From assembly GCA_016936035.1 (NCBI GenBank), contig JAFGPU010000180.1:1-6925 (forward strand): a stretch of DNA of 6,925 bases, written 5' to 3'. The DNA comes from Acidimicrobiales bacterium. GTDB taxonomy: Bacteria; Actinomycetota; Acidimicrobiia; Acidimicrobiales; VFJN01. A program made the position numbers and the translations under genes. This document shows, in pieces, positions 1-5,736 of this stretch (within the stretch, counting starts at the first letter, position 1; each line of letters begins with the position of its first letter). The notes under the pieces were generated by a model. The model worked only from the letters and a program-made list of their open reading frames with translations. It was not told the DNA's origin and did no database searches.

Positions 1-815
1 CCGAGCATGACGGGGATCGACCCCGTCACGTGGAACAGCGGCACGATCAGGATGAACGCCGGGGTGGCTCGCCCGGCGGAGCCGTCGGGCCCGCGGCGCA
101 GACGGTCGACCGCCGCCCGGCAGCTGTAGCCGGCCAGCGCCTGGGTGACGGCCCGGTGCGTCGACACGGCGCCCTTGGGCCGCCCGGTCGTGCCCGACGT
201 GTAGAGGATGGTGGCGTCGTCGTCGGGCGCGATGTCGACATCGGGCAGTGGGGCGCCGAGCGGGAGGGCCGACTCCCAGCGGTCGACCCCGGCGAGCTGG
301 CCGTCGGGATCGTCGCCGAGGCGCACCCCGAGCACGCGCACACCCAACTTGTCGGCGGAGCTGCGGGTGCGCTCGACCCGCTCGCGGTCGGCGACGAGCG
401 CGACGGCGCCGCAGTCCTCGAGCGCCCAACCGAGCTCGTCCTCGGTCCACCACGCGTTCAGCGACACGGAGATCGCTCCGATCGAGGTGATGGCCGCGAA
501 GGCGACGACCCACTCGGGGTAGTTGCGCATGCCGATCGCCACCCGGTCGCCCGTGCGGACCCCATAGGTGTCGACCAGCAGCGACCCCAGGGCGTCGACC
601 TGGCGCATCACCTCGGCGAAGGTCCACCGCTCGTCCTCGTAGACGAGGAAGGTGCCGTCCCCCCGCTGCCGGGCGGTGTCGAACACGGCCCGGAGGGTGG
701 GCGGCGCGTTGACGAACACGGTGGTGGGGATGCCGTCGATGGCGACGGTGCCGGTCTCGAACCGCTCGCCCGGTGCCGTCACGGCCGCGACCGCCTCGGA
801 GTAGCTCATCTCCAT
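1..815 (-). CDS. AMP-forming acyl-CoA ligase (fatty-acid-CoA ligase-like), N-terminal half, cut by window edge
   Basis: Member of the ANL adenylate-forming superfamily, which activates a carboxylic acid with ATP and joins it to CoA through an acyl-adenylate. Translating the minus strand from ATG at 815 gives 271 residues with no stop before the left edge. The hallmark P-loop YTSGTTGRPKG is at residues 205-215, and a PLFHVTG segment, usual in the acyl-binding region, starts near residue 259. Family members are about 500-560 residues, so roughly half, including the C-terminal lid domain, lies outside. The ATG at 815 is preceded by GAGGGA at a usable Shine-Dalgarno distance; a second in-frame ATG at 809 has poorer spacing, and an in-frame TGA at 846-848 limits extension. 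The chain length of the substrate cannot be told. A long-chain or medium-chain fatty-acid ligase (FadD-like) is the best guess; aromatic acid ligases remain possible. Confidence 0.93.
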   Translation of the reverse strand, partial: MEMSYSEAVAAVTAPGERFETGTVAIDGIPTTVFVNAPPTLRAVFDTARQRGDGTFLVYEDERWTFAEVMRQVDALGSLLVDTYGVRTGDRVAIGMRNYPEWVVAFAAITSIGAISVSLNAWWTEDELGWALEDCGAVALVADRERVERTRSSADKLGVRVLGVRLGDDPDGQLAGVDRWESALPLGAPLPDVDIAPDDDATILYTSGTTGRPKGAVSTHRAVTQALAGYSCRAAVDRLRRGPDGSAGRATPAFILIVPLFHVTGSIPVML

Positions 816-940
816 CGCTCGTCCCTCACGTCGCTGCTCGTCGACTCACGCCACCTCGACCGCGCCGGCCACTTGACCCGCAGTCAGGAGGGCCGACCTT
901 AGCAACGGGCCGGCACGCTCCCGAAGACCGCAGGCGCGGC
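816..940. other. Intergenic spacer between DUF202 operon and acyl-CoA ligase
   Basis: These 125 bp separate the end of the minus-strand membrane operon from the start of the minus-strand acyl-CoA ligase. On the minus strand TAAGGT (901-896) fits the TAnnnT -10 pattern and would give a leader of roughly 70 nt before the ligase ATG, but no convincing -35 is seen. A 7-bp inverted repeat (GCCGGCC 864-870 with GGCCGGC 908-914) is the only hairpin-like element and is weak. No small gene is supported. Confidence 0.3.
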
Positions 941-1264
941 TCAGGAGAGCAACTGGATGAGCACGAGGACGTCGGCCACCACCACGGTGGCCACGAGCAG
1001 GGCGACACCTGCCGCCCGGGGAGGATCCGGTACCGGACCGGCGCGCAACCCGCGGCTGCGCCACCACGACCCGACGAGGCCCGGGGTCGCCACGATGGCA
1101 CCGATGGCGAGCGCCACGACCAGGCCGGTGTTCGCATCGGCGAGGTGGCCCGCCGCCGCCGCCAGCGCCGCGCTCGCCAAGGTCGTGCGCACCCACGCCA
1201 TCTCGGTGCGCTCGGCCTGCGCGCCGATGGCGTCCTCGCGGCTGACCGGCTCGTCCGGGGTCAT
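941..1264 (-). CDS. DUF202 family small membrane protein (second copy)
   Basis: 107-residue integral membrane protein of the DUF202 (YidH-like) family, whose biochemical function is not established. The N-terminal signature ERTEMAWVRTTLA (residues 19-30) matches the family's ER-T-x-LAW-x-RT pattern. Three hydrophobic segments follow at about 27-42, 46-66 and 84-106, with a Trp/Arg-rich loop near 67-75 between the last two. The start is set at the ATG at 1264-1262, which overlaps the TGA of the preceding DUF202 gene as ATGA, a typical translational-coupling arrangement. A longer reading frame running up to 1387 would overlap the upstream gene extensively and has an Arg-rich, non-membrane N-terminus, so it is rejected. 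It lies last in the AI-2E/DUF202/DUF202 run. It is diverged from its neighbour but shares the signature, so the two may form a heteromeric pair (inference). Confidence 0.85.
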   Translation of the reverse strand: MTPDEPVSREDAIGAQAERTEMAWVRTTLASAALAAAAGHLADANTGLVVALAIGAIVATPGLVGSWWRSRGLRAGPVPDPPRAAGVALLVATVVVADVLVLIQLLS

Positions 1265-1602
1265 CGGAACGCGATCACCAGCGCCACGATGCCGGCCACG
1301 GTCACGACCCCGGTCGCGAGCAACGGCACGGCCCACGGGTGGGGGAGCGGCTCGCCGCGTCGCATGGCCTGTTGCACCTGCTGCCATCGGACGTACGCCG
1401 ACAGCGCCAGCACCAGGCTGAGCACCACCGCCGTCACGCCGAGGATGACGCGGGCCGTCTCGCTCGCGAAGACCTCGATCTCGTTGAGGGCGATGCCGCC
1501 GGCCATCAGGGCGAGTGACGTGCGGATCCAGGCGAGGAACGTGCGCTCGTTCGCCAGCGTGAACCGGAAGTCCGGCTCGGTCCCGGTGTCGTCAGTCGGC
1601 AT
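1261..1602 (-). CDS. DUF202 (YidH-like) family membrane protein
   Basis: 113-residue membrane protein with the clearest DUF202 hallmark: FTLANERTFLAWIRTSLAL at about residues 14-32. There are three predicted transmembrane segments (about 26-42, 51-71 and 91-111), with a charged loop RWQQVQQAMRRGE between the second and third. This matches the usual family size of about 100-120 residues. The ATG at 1602 is preceded by AGGA with a 7-nt gap. The gene starts inside the last codons of the AI-2E gene (11-bp overlap) and its stop overlaps the next ATG, so all three are probably on one message. The molecular role of DUF202 proteins is unknown; presence in the cytoplasmic membrane is inferred from hydrophobicity. 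Confidence 0.92.
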   Translation of the reverse strand: MPTDDTGTEPDFRFTLANERTFLAWIRTSLALMAGGIALNEIEVFASETARVILGVTAVVLSLVLALSAYVRWQQVQQAMRRGEPLPHPWAVPLLATGVVTVAGIVALVIAFR

Positions 1603-2764
1603 GGGCGAGTCCTGCGATCGCGCTGGGAGGTGGTGACGGGTCGGGGGCGTCCGGTGGGGCGACCGCGCCGTCGTCGCCGGTGCCGGGCGGCTGGTCGTCG
1701 ACGGGGTCGAGGCCGATCGGGTTGCGGGAGCGCGTGCCGATCTCGTCCAGCACCGCCAGCCCGAACACCGCGAAGGCCAAGCCGTAGGCGGCGCCGCCGA
1801 CGCCGTACACCGCGTACCCGACCAGGACGACGATCCACGGCACCAGCAGACCGATGTGCACGCTCCGCCGGGCGATGCGACGCCGCAGCCAGAACGAGTC
1901 GAACAGCTGGCAGGCGAGCACGACCGCCACGGTCACGATCGTGGCCAGATCGGACCGCAGCGCGAGCACCAGCAGCATCAGCGGCAGGGTGCCCAGGACG
2001 AGCCCGACGTGGGGGAGCAGGGCGAGGAGGCCGGCCGTCAGGCCGAGGGCCGCGGGCGAGGGGACGTCGAGCAGGCTCGCGGCTCCTGCCACGGCCAAGC
2101 CGGCCACGATGCCCTCGGCGACGGTGAGCAGGATCGCCCGGCGGGAGCGGTGGAGGGCGGCGGTGACGATCTCGGTCACCACGCGCCGCGTCGGCCGATC
2201 GGGGATCTGCTCGACCGCCGACCGGGCGAGGCGCGGCCCGTACGACATGAGGAACAGGGTGAGGATGCCGCCCACGAAGTAGGTCGGCGCGGTGCCGGCC
2301 GTGGAGGCCAGCACGTCGTCGCCACCGGTGACGCGTTCGTCGAGCGCCTCGACGAACAGGTCGACGCGCCGCGTCGCGTCGACGTCGCGCGCCAGGTTCC
2401 CGATGCCGTCCTCACGATCCTCCAGCTCGGCAGCCGCCTCCTGGGCGGCCTCGCTCAGCTGGTCGATGCCCGACGACAGGTCGTCGAACGCGACGTAGAT
2501 GACGCCCCAGACCGCGACCGCGGCGACCAGCAGCCCCAGGATGACCGCCGGGAGGCGGGGGATGCGCCGGTCGAGCACGTCGACGATCGGGTCGATGAGC
2601 ACGGCGATCACGACCGCCGCCGCCGCCCACGACAGCGGGCGGTGAGCGGCGACGAACACCCGCTGCGCGATCAGCGCGAGCACGACCATCGCGACGGCCA
2701 GGACGGCCGAGCGCGCGGAGATGCGGACGACGCGGGTCGGCGGCTCCGGAGGTGCGACTGGCAC
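1592..2764 (-). CDS. AI-2E family transporter-like (PerM-type) membrane protein, minus-strand copy
   Basis: 390-residue polytopic membrane protein. Hydrophobic segments lie near 17-40, 44-62, 71-92, 160-175, 208-232, 240-270, 273-290 and 303-340, with a soluble acidic loop at about 95-150 between the third and fourth, the usual AI-2E/PerM topology. The family motif is recognisable but drifted: LLPHVGLVLGTLP near 249-261 replaces the canonical NLIP-x-IG. An acidic, proline-rich tail fills about 345-390. Homologues are annotated as autoinducer-2 exporters, but many export or exchange other small molecules or ions, so the substrate is open. The frame is open as far as 3193, but that part is antisense to the divergent gene. 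GTG at 2764 is preferred because TACGGT sits exactly 7 nt upstream, the leaderless promoter spacing, and no Shine-Dalgarno is seen. It is the first gene of an operon with two DUF202 genes. Confidence 0.88.
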   Translation of the reverse strand: MPVAPPEPPTRVVRISARSAVLAVAMVVLALIAQRVFVAAHRPLSWAAAAVVIAVLIDPIVDVLDRRIPRLPAVILGLLVAAVAVWGVIYVAFDDLSSGIDQLSEAAQEAAAELEDREDGIGNLARDVDATRRVDLFVEALDERVTGGDDVLASTAGTAPTYFVGGILTLFLMSYGPRLARSAVEQIPDRPTRRVVTEIVTAALHRSRRAILLTVAEGIVAGLAVAGAASLLDVPSPAALGLTAGLLALLPHVGLVLGTLPLMLLVLALRSDLATIVTVAVVLACQLFDSFWLRRRIARRSVHIGLLVPWIVVLVGYAVYGVGGAAYGLAFAVFGLAVLDEIGTRSRNPIGLDPVDDQPPGTGDDGAVAPPDAPDPSPPPSAIAGLAHAD

Positions 2765-2771
2765 TGGCCGT

Positions 2772-2777
2772 ACCGTA
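2772..2777 (-). promoter_or_regulatory. Putative leaderless -10 box for the minus-strand AI-2E gene
   Basis: On the minus strand TACGGT matches the TAnnnT -10 pattern known for leaderless actinobacterial transcripts and is followed by exactly 7 nt and then GTG at 2764. This would place the transcription start at or next to the start codon. No Shine-Dalgarno is visible before the GTG, which agrees. No strong -35 match was found. Confidence 0.55.
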
Positions 2778-2839
2778 CCGGGCGGGCGGCAGGCGACCCG
2801 ACCCGAGGACGGGGCGGTCCCGGCGTGCCCGGCATCGCC

Positions 2840-2845
2840 TACCGT
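2840..2845 (+). promoter_or_regulatory. Putative leaderless -10 box for the plus-strand AI-2E gene
   Basis: TACCGT matches TAnnnT and is followed by exactly 7 nt and then ATG at 2853, the same spacing as the divergent promoter. The box overlaps a 10-bp perfect palindrome, ACCGTACGGT (2841-2850). No Shine-Dalgarno lies before the ATG. A -35 element is not convincing at the expected distance. Confidence 0.55.
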
Positions 2846-2852
2846 ACGGTCG

Positions 2853-4034
2853 ATGTCGCACACGGCTGACGATCCGGGCCCGCCAGAGTCGGCGACCGCC
2901 ACCGGGTCAGAGCCCGAGCCCGGCCACCTCGTGGTCGACATCGACCCGTGGTCGTTCGTCGCCCTGGCCGGCGCCGCCGCCCTCGCCGCGGCGTTCTTCG
3001 CCGTCGCCTCCGTGGCCACCGACGTGCTCACCGGCATCGGTGTCGGCGTGCTGTTGGGCATCGCGCTGTCGCCGGTCGTCACTGCAGTGCAGCGCCGCTG
3101 GCGGACGACGCGCGGCAGCGCCGTGGTCATCGTCGGCACCGGGCTCACGCTGGCCGTCGCGGCCGTCGTGCTGCTGGTCGCGCCGGCGGCCATCGACCAG
3201 TCCCGCGAGTTCGGCGAGGAGCTGCCGTCGACCGTGCGCGACTTCTACTCGTGGCCCGTCGTGGGGCCCCGCCTCGAGTCGGCCGACGCCGCGGTGAAGG
3301 TCGACGAGTGGCTCGAGGACGCGCCGGCGAACATCGACGACGCCACGCTCGCGGACGTCGGCGAGCGCCTGCTGGGCGGCGTGCTCAGCGCGTTCGTCGT
3401 GCTCGTCACCGCCCTGGGGGTCCTCGTCGACGGCGAGGTGGTCGTGCGCCGCTTCCGCTCGCTGGTGCCGGTCGCCCGGCGGCGCCGGGCCGACCGCCTC
3501 GGCCGCATCGTGTACTCGACGTTCGGCAGCTACTTCGCGGGCTCGCTGTTCGTCGCGGTGCTGGCGGGCCTGGTCATCCTGTCGACGGGGCTGCTGCTCG
3601 GCGTCCCGCTGGCGCCCGTGGCCGGGCTGTGGACCACGTTGACCAACCTCATCCCCCAGATCGGCGGCTTCCTCGGGGGCAGCTTCTTCGTGCTGTTGGC
3701 GCTCACCCAGGGCCCGGTCGAGGCGGTCGTCGCCCTCACCGTGGTGCTGGCCTACCAGAACCTCGAGAACAACGTGATCAGCCCCGCCATCGTCGGGCGC
3801 GCCGTCAACCTGTCGCCTCCGGCGACGATGCTGGCCGCGCTCGTCGGTGGCGCCGCCGGGGGCGTGCCGGGCGCCCTGGTGGCCACCCCGTTGTTCGGCG
3901 CGGTCAAGGCGGTGTACCTCGACGAGCGAGGGGTCGTCCCGGACGCCGCGAGCCACGAGCATGTGCGCAGCCGGGTGGCTCGTTTCGTGCGCCGGCGCAC
4001 CCGCCGGCCCCGGGACGGCGTCCCGGGCTCGTGA
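2853..4034 (+). CDS. AI-2E family transporter-like (PerM-type) membrane protein, plus-strand copy
   Basis: 393-residue polytopic membrane protein of the AI-2E/PerM family. A polar, acidic N-terminus (1-30) precedes transmembrane segments near 33-57, 59-76, 89-113, 175-193, 225-255, 258-286, 288-301 and 320-355, with a soluble loop at about 114-170. The family core is well kept: TNLIPQIGGFLGG at 264-276 and, after the YQNLENNVISP element (301-311), VNLSPPATMLAALVGG to about 333. A basic Arg-rich tail (372-387) is probably cytoplasmic. Members export small molecules; AI-2 is the textbook substrate but is unproven here. The start is ATG 2853 because TACCGT lies 7 nt upstream; the frame is open back to 2721, but that part overlaps the divergent gene's start. 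It is transcribed away from a second, more diverged AI-2E gene, and ends 6 bp from the convergent hydrolase gene. Confidence 0.93.
   Translation: MSHTADDPGPPESATATGSEPEPGHLVVDIDPWSFVALAGAAALAAAFFAVASVATDVLTGIGVGVLLGIALSPVVTAVQRRWRTTRGSAVVIVGTGLTLAVAAVVLLVAPAAIDQSREFGEELPSTVRDFYSWPVVGPRLESADAAVKVDEWLEDAPANIDDATLADVGERLLGGVLSAFVVLVTALGVLVDGEVVVRRFRSLVPVARRRRADRLGRIVYSTFGSYFAGSLFVAVLAGLVILSTGLLLGVPLAPVAGLWTTLTNLIPQIGGFLGGSFFVLLALTQGPVEAVVALTVVLAYQNLENNVISPAIVGRAVNLSPPATMLAALVGGAAGGVPGALVATPLFGAVKAVYLDERGVVPDAASHEHVRSRVARFVRRRTRRPRDGVPGS
4009..4027. terminator. Possible bidirectional hairpin terminator at a convergent junction
   Basis: CCCGGGAC (4009-4016) and GTCCCGGG (4020-4027) form a perfect 8-bp GC-rich stem with a 3-nt loop. 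It lies in the last codons of the plus-strand AI-2E gene and just past the stop of the convergent hydrolase gene. There is no T-run, so it would be a hairpin-only terminator of the kind proposed for high-GC actinobacteria. Because it sits inside coding sequence the role is uncertain. Confidence 0.4.
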
Positions 4035-4040
4035 ACGCCG

Positions 4041-4784
4041 TCAGTCCGTCGCCGCCTCGGCGATGAAGTCGGCGACCGCCTCCGGCGCGACGACCATCGC
4101 GTCGTGGCCGGAAGCGATCTCCGTCGGTGCTGCGCACCCCACCGCAGCCGCCATGTCCGCGAACGGCAGACCGATCCCGTCGCTGCAGACTGCCGCCCGG
4201 TGCGGGATGCGGTCGACGCGGCCGGTCAGGCGGGTGCGGTCCTCGAAGGTCCGCAGCGGGTGCGCGACCAGGTTCCTTCGCAGCCAGCGTGCATCGTCGG
4301 GGTCGGTCACGCCCACGAGCTCGGGGCTCGGTGGCGGGCAGAGCCAGGCGGTGGCCGAGGTGCGGGCCGACCGGTGCAGCGACTCGGTGAACCACGCCGG
4401 TGCCTGGCTGGCCACGCTCGTCCCGTCGTCGCCGACCCAGGCGTCGATCAGCGCCACGGCGCCGACCCGACCCCCCAGGCGATCGGCTGCCTCCCGCACG
4501 ACGAAGCCCGCGTAGCTGTGCCCCACCAGCACGACGTCGTCCATTCCGCCGCGCTCGACGGCGAGGACGACGTCGTCGACGTGCGTCGACAAGGTGATGG
4601 CCGGCGACACGAGGTGGGAGCGGTCACCCAGGCCGGTGAGCGTCGGCGTGTGCACGTCGAAGCCGCACGCGGCGAGGAGGGGCGCGACGCGTGCCCAGCA
4701 CCACCCGCCGTGCCAGGCGCCGTGGACGAGCACGATCGTGCGATCGTTCCCGGGGGTCCGTCGGTGCGTCGAGATGGCGGTCAC
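4041..4784 (-). CDS. Alpha/beta fold hydrolase (esterase-like)
   Basis: About 247 residues from GTG 4784. The oxyanion-side motif VHGAWHGGWCW is at 20-30, the nucleophile elbow GHSYAG has Ser at 90, the likely acid is Asp in LIDAWVGDDG (about 114), and the His is in ASGHDAMVV (about 227): a complete Ser-Asp-His triad in the expected order. The TPTLTGLGDRSHL segment after strand 2 is typical of small soluble cytoplasmic esterase-like members; the substrate is unknown. The start is uncertain. The frame stays open to TTG 4835, with further TTGs at 4823 and 4820, but those starts overlap the regulator-box variant at 4823-4832, and related proteins begin only a few residues before the first strand. 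GTG 4784 has no clear ribosome site. The gene is divergent from the MmyB-like regulator, which suggests regulation by it, and convergent with the AI-2E gene (6-bp gap). Confidence 0.9.
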   Translation of the reverse strand: MTAISTHRRTPGNDRTIVLVHGAWHGGWCWARVAPLLAACGFDVHTPTLTGLGDRSHLVSPAITLSTHVDDVVLAVERGGMDDVVLVGHSYAGFVVREAADRLGGRVGAVALIDAWVGDDGTSVASQAPAWFTESLHRSARTSATAWLCPPPSPELVGVTDPDDARWLRRNLVAHPLRTFEDRTRLTGRVDRIPHRAAVCSDGIGLPFADMAAAVGCAAPTEIASGHDAMVVAPEAVADFIAEAATD

Positions 4785-4821
4785 AGCGGGGACGATCGCG
4801 GTCGAGGGAACCGTCGGCAAC

Positions 4822-4834
4822 AACCTGTGAGGCA
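4822..4834 (-). promoter_or_regulatory. Putative operator, site 1 (5' end of the hydrolase gene)
   Basis: Read on the minus strand, TGCCTCACAGGTT repeats the 10-base core CCTCACAGGT (4832-4823) found at two other promoter regions in this window. It differs from the other two sites at the third base (G for A) and is therefore less palindromic. It lies about 40-50 bp upstream of the preferred hydrolase start, where a repressor or activator could act. It is 46 bp centre to centre from site 2, in opposite orientation. Confidence 0.5.
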
Positions 4835-4838
4835 AGAG

Positions 4839-4900
4839 GACGGCAGGCCGGCAGGTGGTGTGGCCGTTACCTCACAGGTAGCAGAACCGTGCCTGCCGTC
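4839..4900. repeat. 10-bp perfect inverted repeat flanking operator site 2
   Basis: GACGGCAGGC (4839-4848) and its exact complement GCCTGCCGTC (4891-4900) are separated by 42 nt. Operator site 2 lies near the centre of the interval. The left arm also contains the first of two CGGCAGG direct copies (4841-4847 and 4849-4855); the right arm holds the third copy in the opposite orientation. The whole set lies in the hydrolase/regulator divergent spacer. It may be another protein-binding site or a cruciform; the function is not known. Confidence 0.5.
4867..4880 (+). promoter_or_regulatory. Putative operator, site 2 (upstream of the MmyB-like regulator)
   Basis: TTACCTCACAGGTA contains a perfect 5-bp inverted repeat, TACCT-CAC-AGGTA (4868-4880). 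The first 13 bases recur exactly at 6294-6306. The centre is about 43 bp upstream of the predicted start point of the regulator transcript, just upstream of or touching the -35 region. Autoregulation by the adjacent XRE protein is the natural inference; binding is not shown by sequence alone. Confidence 0.6.
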
Positions 4901-4904
4901 GCCG

Positions 4905-4910
4905 TAGGGT
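4905..4910 (+). promoter_or_regulatory. Putative leaderless -10 box for the MmyB-like regulator
   Basis: TAGGGT fits TAnnnT and is followed by 6 nt and GTG 4917. This would place transcription initiation at the start codon. The GAGG just before the GTG is too close to work well as a Shine-Dalgarno. No clear -35 is seen, which would suit an activator- or regulator-dependent promoter. Confidence 0.5.
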
Positions 4911-4916
4911 GAGGTC

Positions 4917-5723
4917 GTGGGCTCGACGAACGGATCTCGCCCCGTCGGTTCGCTGCTCCGAGCCTGGCGGGAGCGACGGCGGCTCAGCCAGCTCGCCCTC
5001 GCGGAGCTCGCGCAGGTGTCGCCGAAGCACCTGAGCTTCGTCGAGACCGGCCGGTCCGTGCCGAGCCCGGAGATGGTGCTGCACCTCGCACGCCACCTGG
5101 AGGTCCCCCCGCGGCATCGGAACGACCTCCTCCTCGCCGCGGGCTACGCACCCCGCCACACGGCGCTGACCTGGGACGACGACGGCTTCGCTCCGATCCG
5201 TCGGGCCGTGCGGGCCGTCCTCACCGGTCACGAGCCCGCGCCCGCCATCGTCGTCGACCGCCGCTGGAACCTCGTCGCGGCCAACCGGGCGGCGTCGATC
5301 CTGACGGAGGGGGTCGCCCCCGAGTTGCTCGAGCCGCCCGTCAACGTGCTGCGCACCTGCCTGCACCCGGACGGACTGGCGCGCCGCATCGCCAACCTCG
5401 GCGAGTGGGCCGAGCACATCATCGGCAACGTCGACAAGCAGGTGCAGCTCGCGCCCGATCCGTCGCTGGAGGCGCTCCGGTCGGAGCTCGTCTCGTACCT
5501 CGACGCCCTCGGGGTCACGCCTCGCACGCTGCTCGACGGGACGAGGCTCGCGGTGCCGCTGCACCTCGCGACCGCGGATGGCGACGTCCGCCTCCTCGCC
5601 ACGATCGCCACGTTCGGGACGGCCGTCGACGCCACGCTCTCCGAGCTGACGATCGAGGCGTTCCTCCCCGCCGATCCCGAGACCGCACGGGCCCTCGAGC
5701 GTCGGCAGGTCGTCGCCCCCTGA
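4917..5723 (+). CDS. XRE-family transcriptional regulator with MmyB-like ligand-binding domain
   Basis: 268-residue DNA-binding regulator. An XRE helix-turn-helix domain covers about 10-64, with the recognition region in LAELAQVSPKHLSFVETGR (28-46). An MmyB-like domain covers about 100-255, marked by AIVVDRRWNLVAAN (110-123) and the NVLRTCLHPDG element (143-153). Total length and domain order are normal for the family. The domain has a PAS-like fold, and a homologue has been reported with a bound fatty acid, so a lipid-like ligand is plausible but not visible here. Family members are often encoded beside the enzyme gene they control, commonly in divergent orientation, as with the hydrolase here. 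The GTG start is supported by a -10 box 6 nt upstream and by family-typical N-terminal length. Its likely targets are the three CCTCACAGGT sites. The gene is convergent with DUF3237, 13 bp apart. Confidence 0.93.
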   Translation: MGSTNGSRPVGSLLRAWRERRRLSQLALAELAQVSPKHLSFVETGRSVPSPEMVLHLARHLEVPPRHRNDLLLAAGYAPRHTALTWDDDGFAPIRRAVRAVLTGHEPAPAIVVDRRWNLVAANRAASILTEGVAPELLEPPVNVLRTCLHPDGLARRIANLGEWAEHIIGNVDKQVQLAPDPSLEALRSELVSYLDALGVTPRTLLDGTRLAVPLHLATADGDVRLLATIATFGTAVDATLSELTIEAFLPADPETARALERRQVVAP

Positions 5724-5736
5724 CGGGCGGGTCAGG
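5719..5736. terminator. Possible bidirectional hairpin between regulator and DUF3237 genes
   Basis: CCTGAC (5719-5724) and GTCAGG (5731-5736) form a perfect 6-bp inverted repeat with a 6-nt loop. It spans the stop codon of the regulator gene and ends directly before the stop codon of the convergent DUF3237 gene. It has no T-run and is short, so termination is only a suggestion from its position. Confidence 0.35.

Noticed and set aside
30..902. Long plus-strand open frame of about 290 codons
   Set aside because: It is antisense to the acyl-CoA ligase, has low-complexity Gly/Arg/Asp-rich composition and matches no family; it is a GC-driven shadow frame.
2765..3193. Upstream extension of the minus-strand AI-2E frame (to 533 codons)
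   Set aside because: It lies antisense to the start of the divergent AI-2E gene, has Thr/Ala/Ser-rich sequence unlike the family, and the leaderless promoter at 2772-2777 sets the start at 2764.
2907..3962. 351-codon minus-strand frame across the plus-strand AI-2E gene
   Set aside because: Composition is dominated by Asp, Arg, His and Gln repeats from antisense codons; the sense frame has a clear membrane family and motif.
4104..4907. 267-codon plus-strand frame across the hydrolase
   Set aside because: It is antisense to a hydrolase with a complete triad and would cover the whole divergent promoter region.
4872..5564. 230-codon minus-strand frame within the regulator gene
   Set aside because: It is antisense to the XRE/MmyB protein and has no recognisable domain.
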